Below, one piece after another: positions 42,635-51,824 of a DNA stretch of 64,000 bases. The stretch covers positions 89,246,628 through 89,310,627 of the forward strand of contig NC_069124.1 in the NCBI RefSeq assembly GCF_026914265.1, given 5' to 3'. The stretch comes from Mya arenaria (Eukaryota; Mollusca; Bivalvia; Myida; Myidae). The notes beneath the pieces are model-generated. The model worked only from the letters and a program-made list of their open reading frames with translations. It had not been told where the DNA came from and ran no database searches. Numbering within the stretch: position 1 is the first letter of the stretch; the number at the start of each line of letters is the position of its first letter. The translations under genes and the position numbers were made by a program.

Positions 42635-44373
42635 TTTTTCAGGACAGCGGACAAATGAATGAAAATGGTTAATAACAGTTGATGAAAAAACGAATTCTGT
42701 TCCAAATAATTCCAGGCACCTTTTGTATGCATGTTCAGTTTTTCTCTGATAGCTATTGTGTTTTGAAAAATAAATCCCAGAACAAACTTTTGATAGTCAT
42801 TATACTGATACTGAAATGAACAACACTCGTGCTCACTAGCTTCTTCGCTTAGATGTCCATTCAGATTCAAAAACATTTTAAACCTTTTTGACATCAGACG
42901 AACAAATAATACGGTGAATGATTTTGGAAATTTTGAAACGTTCTTTCCCATCACTACCAGTTGTCTTAGGTTGTCATAGATAGAATCTTGTTGATTGTTA
43001 TTTTCTTTTTGTTCCATTAAATCTTCCATACAAAATTTAAGTGTTTCTTTTGAATGATCCGTGACAACTACATGCAACTTGTTTGATTTGATATACCGTA
43101 TACGACTTAATGTTTGAACAAATGCTGCAGGATCGGCAACTTTTTCATAGCATTCTATAAACACAAATTCGGAATCGAAGTAAGTGCATTGTACAGATAC
43201 GTTGATTCCCACTTGAAAAGCCGTGCTATATACAAAGAGATCACATCCATTAATGAAGGCATCGGGGTTAGAAGTAAAGTTGTATTTTTCTTGTTTTGTC
43301 GAGTCTCCTGTAATCATTTTGACATTGTAATCCATTTTTTCAGCTAATCGCTTGATAAGATAACACTGCTTTTTTGTATGACAAACAGCACACACTTTTT
43401 CTCCTTGTTTCAATGAGTCAAAAAGAACGACCATAATATCGTCCCTGTCACCATTTTGCAAAAGGTTTACATACTGATCGGTGTATATATCTTCCAAATC
43501 ATTTTTCCCATGATTTAGCACATACTCTTCTATTTTGCTGATATTGAAGAAAGTTTTAAACATTTCAAAGTCCTTTGATTTGAATAAGTTTTGTTTGAAA
43601 AGTCGTAACACAAAGTCACTGTAAAGACATTTTCTGTAGAAAATCAGTTTGCACGTCTTTGGTGCAAATGAATTAATCAAACATATTCTGTCTCTGTTCT
43701 GAAAGATTGTTCCATTGTCTATATCGAAGAGAACTTTTATCAATCCATAAGATAAATGTGCATCAAAACACAATACTCGAGGGATTGTTCTGATTGCTGT
43801 CGATAGACAAGTTAAGAGTTTCTTACTGTCTTTGTTGTAGGTAGAAAAAAGTTCATCAGCTAAACTATGTACCTCATCAAGTACCAGTAAATCATACCCA
43901 TTGATACTGCCAGAATCGTGTTGTATATTTTTAAAACATTTCAATGATTCTAGCTGTACAACGAACTTTGGATATCGAACGTATGTATATGGCTTTTCAC
44001 ATTCACGATAATCTCGAAATCCCTTGAAAGTTGCTGTAACAAATGTTGCAAATGAACGTCGTGGTGTTATGAACAATACGTTAAACTTGTTTCCATTATC
44101 CTCAGCTGACCTCGAAAACTCATTGATAATGGAATTTATTTGATATGTTTTCCCGGTGTTCATTTGAGATTGACACAAAAATAAAAAATGACGTCGATCG
44201 CTCAGAAGTAAACTGTACAAATCAGGTAAACGTTCCAAACATATGTCAACAACTTTTGTTGATTTCTCCTGGCCTAAGCATTGCACAAGGTATTCACTGT
44301 CTGTACCGTACATATTTTGATCCACAAGATCAATCACATCATTCACATTCATGTTTTGAGTGTTCTTCTCCAT
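42592..44373 (-). CDS. Origin-binding protein, superfamily 2 helicase (UL9-like)
   Basis: 593 residues. Helicase motifs: Walker A in CQSQMNTGKT (67-76), Ia in FITPRRSFA, Walker B/DEVH at 166-169 followed by a FDAHLS segment matching the conserved DA(N/H) of UL9 proteins, motif V in LFVYSTAFQVGI (379-390), and motif VI QTLSRIRYIKS (420-430). This set and order are characteristic of the herpesvirus origin-binding protein family, ATP-driven helicases that open the origin at palindromic sites. Similar helicases also occur in some mobile elements and giant viruses, so family alone does not prove a herpesvirus. Its likely targets here are the four 150-bp palindromes. Confidence 0.88.
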   Translation of the reverse strand: MEKNTQNMNVNDVIDLVDQNMYGTDSEYLVQCLGQEKSTKVVDICLERLPDLYSLLLSDRRHFLFLCQSQMNTGKTYQINSIINEFSRSAEDNGNKFNVLFITPRRSFATFVTATFKGFRDYRECEKPYTYVRYPKFVVQLESLKCFKNIQHDSGSINGYDLLVLDEVHSLADELFSTYNKDSKKLLTCLSTAIRTIPRVLCFDAHLSYGLIKVLFDIDNGTIFQNRDRICLINSFAPKTCKLIFYRKCLYSDFVLRLFKQNLFKSKDFEMFKTFFNISKIEEYVLNHGKNDLEDIYTDQYVNLLQNGDRDDIMVVLFDSLKQGEKVCAVCHTKKQCYLIKRLAEKMDYNVKMITGDSTKQEKYNFTSNPDAFINGCDLFVYSTAFQVGINVSVQCTYFDSEFVFIECYEKVADPAAFVQTLSRIRYIKSNKLHVVVTDHSKETLKFCMEDLMEQKENNNQQDSIYDNLRQLVVMGKNVSKFPKSFTVLFVRLMSKRFKMFLNLNGHLSEEASEHECCSFQYQYNDYQKFVLGFIFQNTIAIREKLNMHTKGAWNYLEQNSFFHQLLLTIFIHLSAVLKKWKGQRLCVKSASG

Positions 44374-44441
44374 AATTGTATTTTTTCATACTTAATTATA
44401 CTTTATATATGTTTGCGATGTGGTGCATTATATTTGTTGAT

Positions 44442-44449
44442 TATATAAG
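44442..44449 (+). promoter_or_regulatory. TATA box for the 44498 gene
   Basis: TATATAAG, 49 bp before the chosen ATG. It sits in the short divergent gap between the helicase gene and the 44498 gene. Confidence 0.6.
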
Positions 44450-44497
44450 ACCATAAATACTTAGTCATTTTTGTTTCGCTTTATTCTATTCAGCAAT

Positions 44498-45388
44498 ATG
44501 TCTGATATCGAACCACAGCTACTTGAAGAACTGGTCACGTTCAACAATGAAATCAACTGTGTAAAAGATACAATAGGTACGGTTCATCAGTCAAAATTGT
44601 TAATAATGAGCAATGTTGAGAACGGTTCAAGCAATGAGGAACTTATAGAACCAATGAAACATTTGTTTCAAATGACTAAAAAACCGCATACGGACATCGA
44701 ATATATCAAGCGACAACGGCCGAAAATGGAAGTGAATATAACTGAAAGCGCTAATGATATCAACATTTACGACACGGATTCATTTTTGAAAGCACTTGTG
44801 CCAGACCAGAGCTCACTTATTCACTTAATCGAAGAGCAATGCAATATTCATCCTGAATTCATTTCACTTGTGGACAAACTTCATTTACTTAACACGGCTT
44901 GTACAAATAATATATGCTCAGGAAAGCTTTTGGCGAGTACAAGGTTTTTGAAGAGAGATAATCATGACGTGGTGTTTCCTATTGCCCATCCGCCATTCGT
45001 GTATGAATTGGACAGAATTTTGAAATTGAGCAAACCAAAACATGTGCAGTCTTATCTGACACATTTGAAGAAGTATTTGACGAACAAGATTGAAAACATT
45101 AAGTGTATTTTGTGTTTGACGTACGATTTCTACAGTTTAGATATCTCATCGATGAAAAACTTTCGACTTCTCTTTCTCGAAAACATAAATCCTCTAGCAA
45201 ACGATATGATGTCAGTGGATTTTCTGTATGAAACAAACATAGAAAACTATAACAAAAGTGATCAGTGTTTCCTTTTTGAAAAGTTGATATCCGATATTGT
45301 ATTGATACCTTTTGAGGGAGACAGTAATTCAAACCGGCAATATTTTGTACGATTTATTGGATTCAAACACCCGAAATTATATTTCTGA
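44498..45388 (+). CDS. Unknown protein (296 aa)
   Basis: Start at MSDIEPQ, the first ATG; the upstream extension begins with TTG. The N-terminus is acidic and helical, and the central part is Leu/His-rich without a recognisable motif. It converges on the 45394 gene with 5 bp between stops. No signal peptide or membrane segment. Not recognised. Confidence 0.6.
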   Translation: MSDIEPQLLEELVTFNNEINCVKDTIGTVHQSKLLIMSNVENGSSNEELIEPMKHLFQMTKKPHTDIEYIKRQRPKMEVNITESANDINIYDTDSFLKALVPDQSSLIHLIEEQCNIHPEFISLVDKLHLLNTACTNNICSGKLLASTRFLKRDNHDVVFPIAHPPFVYELDRILKLSKPKHVQSYLTHLKKYLTNKIENIKCILCLTYDFYSLDISSMKNFRLLFLENINPLANDMMSVDFLYETNIENYNKSDQCFLFEKLISDIVLIPFEGDSNSNRQYFVRFIGFKHPKLYF

Positions 45389-45393
45389 CAATT

Positions 45394-45870
45394 TTATGTT
45401 TTGCATATGAAACATTTCAAGATCGGAAGGAAAACCATGAGAACACAGACAACGACAGATATCCAAAACAAGATGTTATAATCTATGTAAAAAAGTTCCA
45501 CACCACTCCAAATCTTCTCAAAAATGTTCAATTTACAAACACAATCAGAAACATAAGCCGTATGTGTACAGTTTATTGGATGACAACCATTAACAAATAG
45601 TTTTGTTTTATAACTGTTATCGGTTGCAATGTAAAAATCTTGTTTTGCGGTAAGTCCACGAAGGACCCCATTCACTATCAATTTCTCCTCTTTGATGTTG
45701 CTCACTAAATATTGTTCACCGTTCATACTATTGAATGGAGCGATATAGTAGCATTTTTGATCAGCAATTTTACCCTGAAAACTTTTACAGTGTTCACCAC
45801 AATCACACTCTTTTCCAATGACATTGTTTGCAAATAAACAAAGCATAAAACCTACAAAATATGTGTTCAT
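45394..45870 (-). CDS. Small type I membrane protein with CxCx3C motif
   Basis: 158 residues from the first ATG. Signal peptide MNTYFVGFMLCLFANNVIG, then C22, C24, C28 and KCYY with C40, the same pattern as the secreted protein at 34669. The ectodomain has several more Cys and one NCT glycosylation site. A strong C-terminal membrane helix (ILFWISVVVCVLMVFLPIL) ends in a four-to-six residue tail. It is probably a small envelope or cell-surface glycoprotein. It lies directly before another membrane protein at 45904. Confidence 0.75.
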   Translation of the reverse strand: MNTYFVGFMLCLFANNVIGKECDCGEHCKSFQGKIADQKCYYIAPFNSMNGEQYLVSNIKEEKLIVNGVLRGLTAKQDFYIATDNSYKTKLFVNGCHPINCTHTAYVSDCVCKLNIFEKIWSGVELFYIDYNILFWISVVVCVLMVFLPILKCFICKT

Positions 45871-45903
45871 TTTCGATAAAGTTCCGAGATTCGTGAAGTA
45901 CAA

Positions 45904-46113
45904 TTAATACTTATTTTCCGATTTTACTATTGGTTGTGGAACACTCCATGTGTTCGAATTGTTAACACGCTTATTTCTCTGCCAAAAGAGAGTAGATAAT
46001 GCAATGCTGTTGAAAATAGTAAATGATACTATAATCGCTAGCATAATGTAGACGAAAATATCAGGACTGTAAGAAACAACGTGTGGAGATTGCAAATACA
46101 TTTTTGATACCAT
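45904..46113 (-). CDS. Small single-pass membrane protein
   Basis: 69 residues from the first ATG (another ATG four codons on, at 46101). One membrane helix (IFVYIMLAIIVSFTIFNSIA) is followed by a basic stretch (WQRNKR) and a hydrophilic tail, giving a probable N-out orientation. It has no signal peptide. It is transcribed toward the 45394 membrane protein, 33 bp away, and may share its transcript. Small membrane proteins of this sort occur in virions, but no family is recognised. Confidence 0.55.
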   Translation of the reverse strand: MVSKMYLQSPHVVSYSPDIFVYIMLAIIVSFTIFNSIALSTLFWQRNKRVNNSNTWSVPQPIVKSENKY

Positions 46114-46139
46114 CCCTTGTATTTGCAACAGGCTACAAA

Positions 46140-46147
46140 TATATATA
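46140..46147 (+). promoter_or_regulatory. TATA-like box for the 46197 gene
   Basis: TATATATA, 57 bp before the ATG at 46197. It supports that ATG over the GTG that opens the frame at 46083. Confidence 0.45.
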
Positions 46148-46196
46148 TTTTACCAATACGCTTACTTTTTTGCGTTTTGCAGGCAACGGGACAAAC

Positions 46197-46667
46197 ATGA
46201 GCATCGGTATGGTAGCAAGCAGCGAATTCATGTTAGTTTGCTTGGGCAACTACTTCGGTTTCGGACAAGCACCTAACGTGGATACAAGTACAGACCGATT
46301 ATTGAATGAACTTATTTCTTTCATCATAACTAACATGGAGGAGTGGCTGGCCAAACGCTTTACAAATGAACATGTTCTCTTGTGTTGTACGAACGACGAC
46401 ATTTACAATTTGACGATTTCCAACATATTTGGTGAAAGGCACAATCAATTTGCCAACCCGATTTGCATCGACTGGCATGCACTCTTGACAGTGTTTATGT
46501 TATTTGCTAAAATTCTTACTATTCACACCATTGCAGGAGTTGATTCGTTTGCTGTTCTTCAACACACACAAAACCTTATATCATCATACAATATCAGCCG
46601 ACGAATCAGATCTCAAAGTGAAAACTGGGATGATATGTTGCGGTATATGCGAAACATTGGACAATAA
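46197..46667 (+). CDS. Bcl-2-like protein B
   Basis: 156 residues from ATG. Helical. IDWHALLTVFMLFAKIL (91-107) matches the BH1 helix pattern of Bcl-2 proteins (x-[ND]-W-G-R-x-x-x-x-F-x-x-x), preceded by an IFGERHNQF helix like the LFRDG before BH1. SQSENWDDMLRYM matches BH2 (NGGWDxF). The distance between the BH1 and BH2 Trp (W93 to W144, 51 residues) equals that in Bcl-xL as I recall its sequence. The BH1 Gly-Arg is replaced by His-Ala. There is no C-terminal membrane anchor. Such proteins sequester BH3-only partners and block mitochondrial death; with the IAP it would cover both branches of apoptosis. Confidence 0.55.
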   Translation: MSIGMVASSEFMLVCLGNYFGFGQAPNVDTSTDRLLNELISFIITNMEEWLAKRFTNEHVLLCCTNDDIYNLTISNIFGERHNQFANPICIDWHALLTVFMLFAKILTIHTIAGVDSFAVLQHTQNLISSYNISRRIRSQSENWDDMLRYMRNIGQ

Positions 46668-46706
46668 AATCTATTCTAACACTGAACGCATTTGTTTATT
46701 TCTTCA

Positions 46707-47375
46707 ATGATGAAGGTATACTATTACTTTATATTACCAGTAACAAACAAATACTTATCGGTTCATTCGGATCCATCCATAGACTATATAAAAATCAACT
46801 CTAAACTAAGTAAGGTTCTTGAATCAGTGGATAGAGATGGTAAAGAAGAAATAAAATACTATGTTTTAAAAGGTGTTGAAGAGTCCTCCGTTTGTGTTGA
46901 TACAAAAGGTCTACACTCGTACATGCACGATGACGAGGCAAACGTAACGACCGAATGTATACTCATGTCACTACTCGAATGTTTCAACTTTGATAGAGAA
47001 ACATTTCAAAAGTATCTATATCTTGCTCATCAGCCACTTTTGGTGATCAATTGTACGCAGGGGAAAATGAACGCGATCAGACCAAAATCACTGACGGATG
47101 TATTTAATCATTGCTTTTTACATTTTAATCAATATTTGCACTTGCGAAACATGACATCTGAGCGAAAGAAAATAGAAAGTCTTATCACATTAAGCGACAC
47201 CGACTATACTCTGGGTGTCGACAAATGCGCAAGATACGCATTTTGCTGTGTTAACAACATCGCCATAGAAGCAACAAGCAAGAAATTATTGATATTACAA
47301 CACGAATGTATAAGAGATTCCAATGGTAAATTTGACAATAACTTGTATAAAGCCATATATGAACTATTCAAATGA
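46707..47375 (+). CDS. Unknown protein (222 aa)
   Basis: The first ATG is followed at once by another (MMKVYYYF). Mixed alpha/beta, with a few Cys in the C-terminal third, and no domain recognised. Its TGA overlaps the ATG of the next gene (ATGA), so the two are probably read from one transcript. Confidence 0.6.
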   Translation: MMKVYYYFILPVTNKYLSVHSDPSIDYIKINSKLSKVLESVDRDGKEEIKYYVLKGVEESSVCVDTKGLHSYMHDDEANVTTECILMSLLECFNFDRETFQKYLYLAHQPLLVINCTQGKMNAIRPKSLTDVFNHCFLHFNQYLHLRNMTSERKKIESLITLSDTDYTLGVDKCARYAFCCVNNIAIEATSKKLLILQHECIRDSNGKFDNNLYKAIYELFK

Positions 47376-47809
47376 CAGTAGTAAAAGTATACGTCTTCTC
47401 AGAAAGCGAAGATAGCTTTTATGTTAAGCATTTAAAAGAAGTCAATGCAATTCACGATAACATGATGATTCGATTTCGCATTGGTGACCAGGGCAATTGT
47501 GACCAAGACGAAATATGCTCATTGGATACCAGGAATCAGAATGCAGTTCTTATCAAGTCGTATTCTTTCGTTCCAAACTATAACAAAGTTAATGACACTT
47601 TCCTATGGGTGAACCCAATGTATAATATTGTAGTATCCAGCAAGAAACTTATTGCCATTCCCAGTAAAATAGACAATGAAACCAACAATCTCATTCTAAG
47701 ACAATTTATTACACCAACACTAAACAATGAATTTCACTCAAAATCTGTATCAGAGGATGTGAAAAATTACGCAAAATGTTCAAGTCAATTTACAGCCACT
47801 TTACTGTAG
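47372..47809 (+). CDS. Unknown protein (145 aa)
   Basis: Starts on the stop codon of the previous gene (ATGA overlap). Beta-rich N-terminus, no Cys motif, no signal peptide. It overlaps the 3' end of the convergent 47801 gene by 9 bp. Not recognised. Confidence 0.55.
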   Translation: MTVVKVYVFSESEDSFYVKHLKEVNAIHDNMMIRFRIGDQGNCDQDEICSLDTRNQNAVLIKSYSFVPNYNKVNDTFLWVNPMYNIVVSSKKLIAIPSKIDNETNNLILRQFITPTLNNEFHSKSVSEDVKNYAKCSSQFTATLL

Positions 47810-49843
47810 CCTAAAAGTCTGAATATATTTTTCCAAGCATGCTGTTTCCACTGTAGCGTAGGCATATTTTTCCATGTGGGCCTCTTCCAATGTGTTGTAT
47901 TCTTCGTCAGTAGTTTCATAATAGCTTTTGAGTTCTTCTGAAGCGTTTTCCATAATCGGAAAATTAGTATCATAAGTATGGACAGGTACTTGCACAAACA
48001 CAACTTTTAAATCATTGTCATAATTTCTTTTCATTTTCCTGATGCCGTATCTGTTATTGATGTCAAAAATAAATAAACCATCGTCATTGATCGCAAATAT
48101 CTGTTGTTGTGCATGTTCTCGAAGGAATAATCTTTCGTTGGCTTTGTAATCAGCTTCGATAAATAAATCTTCGTCACTGTAAGGATCCGTCTTTGTTACT
48201 TTGTAACGTCCAAACACGGACAACAAAGTGAACGGACTATCAGGCATTACTGATAACTTGAATTTATGAAAACTACGTTCCAGCTTCGACCACATCCATA
48301 CTTTTTGTTCTCCATCAACATATGCATACCTAAGAGTTTCATTATGAAAGATGTACAACGAACCACAATCTGAAACACACAACTGCATCTCAGACATTTT
48401 TGGTCCACCGGATGGGATCTGGGAGTATCGAACATCTTTATTATCTTGAAATAAGTCAATATATCCCAAGGCGTGATTTTCTAGAAAGTACAGTGTAGAT
48501 CCGATTATTACGTAATTTGTATTGTTTATTGGAATCTTAGCTGTTATATGTTGAAGACATACGTTTACTGGTATCAGATGCCAATCGTCTGTAAACAGTT
48601 CCACTCCTTCTTTTGAAATGCGAATCAATGTAAATGGTTCCTGTGTTCTATCAAACTTTATGTTTGGTACATCTGTCAAAAAATCATGTAGTGTATCTAT
48701 ACGATACTGTACATTTTTAAATCGGGACTTAGGAAGTTTGTCAATTTGTAAAATGCTTTGCTTCTTCAGTTGATCCAGTGTATGTTTCAACATTTGATTA
48801 GGTACTTGGTCACAATCATTCAAAAACTTGAGAATATTTTCACAGTCGGTTTCAAGAAGAAACGCATCACGAAGGATGCTGCCTAGTTCTGTAATGCGAA
48901 ACGTATTAGCGAATGAAAAAAGCTTTCCATCCTGACTTATGCTTGGTTGAAATTGTCTATGTTTCAAAAATGTCTGTATTTTGCGAATGTCTCTTTCACA
49001 AAGATCCAAATGACATGACCCAGTGTAGTCGAGCAAATCTTTAAACACATTATCAGATGCTACTTGATTGCAATCAGGAATGTAGATTAAATGCGTTGTA
49101 GCATCTGATAGTGTGACCTTCATATTCACATCCATGGCCATGTTATAACACATTTTCTGGTATGCTAATTCCGCATGATCGTACCCAACTATCGGCTCAA
49201 ACACATTCCGTTCTGTACAATGGTACACCAATATTTTTCCAGTCAGTTTTCGATACTCGTCGGGTCGTGGATTTATTATATACGGTGAAATCCGTTTGAT
49301 GTTATATCGTTTATAACCGTGTGGGTTTTTTATCGTTTGAGATGGAGCGAGCACACATATGTCAGTTCCAATACAACCCGCCGTCCCAACTAGGATATCG
49401 AACATTTTCCACTTGTCCAACCTAATAGTGACATATTCGTATAACCTTTTTGCATACTCATAGTCGTATTTTCCAAATACGAAATACGAAATGGCATAAA
49501 AGAATGTACATAGTTCTCCCTTGATTTCATTCTTCAAAAAGCTACTATTGATTTGCTTACAAAAACATTGCAGCTGATTACTTGGATATCGTTGTACCGG
49601 CTTATCGTGACCAAGCTTTGTGTCTATATCAACATCAAAAATGAAGGGCACTTTCGTCTTTCCAAATATTTTTGTAGCTATGCTTTTCCGATCCACATAA
49701 TTTAAAGGCGCGTTATCTTTATTCGTAAATGCTGCACCGTTCATGCTTATTCCTACAAGTGGTGAAATGGTTGGTCTTGACATTGCAATTATTTTTTCCA
49801 AATGAGATGGGTCAGAACTTATATGTAGCAAACGCAAATACAT
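47801..49843 (-). CDS. Large protein: possible primase-like N-terminus, beta-repeat C-terminus
   Basis: 680 residues from the first ATG; a second good start is at 49783 (MSRPTIS). Residues 65-76 (VPFIFDVDIDTK) have the hydrophobic-DxD form of motif I in archaeo-eukaryotic primases, the fold of the herpes UL52 primase, but I see no convincing later motifs, so this is tentative. The C-terminal half is beta-rich and contains a segment (LFQDNKDVRYSQIP ... QLCVSD ... LYIF) that aligns by eye with the 440-aa protein at 49899 (LFRDDDVKYFPLP ... QLCSNGDD ... IVIF). Both may carry a propeller-like or related beta domain. The two genes are divergent neighbours, which fits a partial duplication. Confidence 0.45.
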   Translation of the reverse strand: MYLRLLHISSDPSHLEKIIAMSRPTISPLVGISMNGAAFTNKDNAPLNYVDRKSIATKIFGKTKVPFIFDVDIDTKLGHDKPVQRYPSNQLQCFCKQINSSFLKNEIKGELCTFFYAISYFVFGKYDYEYAKRLYEYVTIRLDKWKMFDILVGTAGCIGTDICVLAPSQTIKNPHGYKRYNIKRISPYIINPRPDEYRKLTGKILVYHCTERNVFEPIVGYDHAELAYQKMCYNMAMDVNMKVTLSDATTHLIYIPDCNQVASDNVFKDLLDYTGSCHLDLCERDIRKIQTFLKHRQFQPSISQDGKLFSFANTFRITELGSILRDAFLLETDCENILKFLNDCDQVPNQMLKHTLDQLKKQSILQIDKLPKSRFKNVQYRIDTLHDFLTDVPNIKFDRTQEPFTLIRISKEGVELFTDDWHLIPVNVCLQHITAKIPINNTNYVIIGSTLYFLENHALGYIDLFQDNKDVRYSQIPSGGPKMSEMQLCVSDCGSLYIFHNETLRYAYVDGEQKVWMWSKLERSFHKFKLSVMPDSPFTLLSVFGRYKVTKTDPYSDEDLFIEADYKANERLFLREHAQQQIFAINDDGLFIFDINNRYGIRKMKRNYDNDLKVVFVQVPVHTYDTNFPIMENASEELKSYYETTDEEYNTLEEAHMEKYAYATVETACLEKYIQTFRLQ

Positions 49844-49931
49844 TATTCTTGTAATTATTTTTGTACAATCTTACTTTGTATGCGAAAAAAATATTATCAT
49901 GGTAAGCATAGATTCATCGAAATATATCATA

Positions 49932-51221
49932 ATGGCTACTGGAACTCACACGCACAGAGAACAAAAATTGACATGTTTCGATGAAGATGAGGATAGTGCA
50001 GTCGATCGAATTAATCAATACCTTGACAATCCTGATTCATTTCGTGTAAGAATTCCAAACGATGTTGAATTGTATAGGCACGCACTGAAATGTGATCTCG
50101 GCGAATTGATTTTCAAATTTGTTAATATTCTCAAGAAATACTCTCTGGATACACAATTTGCGTTCATAAACAAGATCCCATTATACAATGCTGAAATACG
50201 TGTAGGATCTCAAAGTGCACCAAATCCTATGCTTGAATATATATTCGAGCTTTTGAATTGGTCATCACTTGAGCTGCTTTCAAATATCTCAATAGATATG
50301 TATGCCAGCACACAGCACGAATACCTATACGATTATCTTGAGCAGCTTAAAACGGTTCGACATGATATGTATCCAATAGCTAAATCGTACGATGCACCCC
50401 ATGTCATTTTATCACTATGTAAAAAACCAGAAAACGAAGAAATGCTGTGTGCAAAATATTTCAATGGAGTAAGATGGTGTAGACTTCAGGTCGATGGAAA
50501 TATCAACAGCATCATACCATTAATAGAAACTCATAAAAGTGTTATTTTTGAAGACGATATGTGGTATGTGAAGGGAGATAGTTATCTTGCAAAGAAAAAC
50601 TTGTTTCGTGACGATGATGTAAAATATTTTCCGCTTCCAATGCCTTTACCACAAGACTCACAATTATGTTCTAATGGTGACGATATCGTGATTTTCTCTA
50701 ACCAAAAACAAATGGCTGAAATCGTACCAACACATTTTTCAAACGCTTCCCACAAGGTAAGTGAAATGAAAAAGCTAACATCGTGCGAAACCATAAGTCA
50801 TGACGAATATCATGACATATATCGTGTCAAATCTCCCGAACTTGGAAAGACTATGAATGTTTGTTTCAGTAAAACAGACACGAGTTTACTTGAGTTAGAC
50901 GGCGATACATTGTGTGAGTACGTCGTTATACCACACCACGTTTTCCGACAAACAAGTTCAATTCCAAAACATAAGCATTATATCATCCCGAAAGATAGCA
51001 ACCAAGAAGACTGGGTATTGACACTCATAAAAACCAAAACGATGAAAGATTACATTTCAAATTTTATTACGACACAAACACATCCACAAACAAAAAGAAG
51101 ACTTCTCAAAGAAAATAATCCAAAAGAAGAAAGTTCTAGTTATCAGTTCCCCTTCAAACGAAAGCGCACGTCTCATCAGAGCAGTTATGATGATATTGAT
51201 TTTGATAAGATCAAACTTTGA
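49932..51221 (+). CDS. Unknown protein with beta domain shared with its neighbour
   Basis: 429 residues from the second ATG (AATGG context, MATGTHTH); the first ATG is at 49899. The N-terminus is acidic and helical. Residues about 205-260 share the LFRDDDVKY...QLC...IVIF pattern with the 47801 protein. The C-terminus is basic and Ser-rich (FKRKRTSHQSS), likely a nuclear localisation signal. It overlaps the convergent 51211 ORF by 11 bp. Function unknown. Confidence 0.55.
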   Translation: MATGTHTHREQKLTCFDEDEDSAVDRINQYLDNPDSFRVRIPNDVELYRHALKCDLGELIFKFVNILKKYSLDTQFAFINKIPLYNAEIRVGSQSAPNPMLEYIFELLNWSSLELLSNISIDMYASTQHEYLYDYLEQLKTVRHDMYPIAKSYDAPHVILSLCKKPENEEMLCAKYFNGVRWCRLQVDGNINSIIPLIETHKSVIFEDDMWYVKGDSYLAKKNLFRDDDVKYFPLPMPLPQDSQLCSNGDDIVIFSNQKQMAEIVPTHFSNASHKVSEMKKLTSCETISHDEYHDIYRVKSPELGKTMNVCFSKTDTSLLELDGDTLCEYVVIPHHVFRQTSSIPKHKHYIIPKDSNQEDWVLTLIKTKTMKDYISNFITTQTHPQTKRRLLKENNPKEESSSYQFPFKRKRTSHQSSYDDIDFDKIKL

Positions 51222-51540
51222 GCAAGTCGGTAGACAAATACATATACTTTAACGACGATACGAAAAGCCGCATTAACAGTCTGGGAACACTTCGATTTTC
51301 ATAATGCTGACATTCGTTACTTAGCCGCGTTAACAGTCTGGCAATACGTTGATCTTCAAAAAGCTGACAGTCGTTACTTAGCCACGTAGATATTTGTTTT
51401 TGTTGGTAAAATAGCTCGATTCTCGTGTTCACCTCGCATGCTGTCGCAATGTCATTCGTGTAAAACATTGATGCTAGTAATAGCGTTGATGCAATTCTCC
51501 CCCTGTTTATTTCTCCATCAAAGAACAAGTCATTCAGCAT
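51211..51540 (-). CDS. Bcl-2-like ORF C (BH1/BH2-type)
   Basis: 109 residues from ATG. LFFDGEINRGRIASTLLLA (5-23) closely follows the BH1 consensus of Bcl-2 proteins (LFRDG.NWGRI followed by a hydrophobic helix), keeping the Gly-Arg pair but with Arg for Trp. STWLSND at 51-57 lies at the distance of BH2. A ~19-residue unit around it is repeated (LSNDCQLFED...ARLLTR and LSNECQHYEN...PRLLMR). The neighbouring ORF at 51579 carries a BH3-like stretch. How the two ORFs relate is not resolved here; this is one of the doubtful spots of the element. Confidence 0.5.
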   Translation of the reverse strand: MLNDLFFDGEINRGRIASTLLLASMFYTNDIATACEVNTRIELFYQQKQISTWLSNDCQLFEDQRIARLLTRLSNECQHYENRSVPRLLMRLFVSSLKYMYLSTDLLKV

Positions 51541-51578
51541 AAGATGAAGATTCTGGAAATGATGTACACCATTTTCTT

Positions 51579-51758
51579 TCAGGATAAAAGTTGTTCTCCA
51601 ACAAATTTCTGATAACCGTTTAATAGTTCAACACCAAGTTCACTTAACATTTCGTAAACTGCATTTAGCTGTCTGTTTTGAAAATGTTTGTCGACACCTT
51701 GTCTTCTTCCTGAGAAACTTCTGTATAAGTGTAATGACAGTAAGTACTTCGTTTCCAT
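51579..51758 (-). CDS. Small ORF with BH3-like stretch
   Basis: 59 residues from the first ATG (METKYLLSL); the upstream extension starts with TTG and overlaps the divergent 51825 gene. YEMLSELGVELLNGYQKF (about 40-57) resembles a BH3 helix (L-x-x-x-G-x-E-L), and the head is helical. It stands just upstream of the BH1-type ORF at 51211 on the same strand. On its own it is too short for a Bcl-2 fold. Confidence 0.35.
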   Translation of the reverse strand: METKYLLSLHLYRSFSGRRQGVDKHFQNRQLNAVYEMLSELGVELLNGYQKFVGEQLLS

Positions 51759-51824
51759 TTTTTCTATTTGTGTACTACTGAAACATAGAAACGACTCATT
51801 ATATTGCTTGAAGTTAATAAAATA

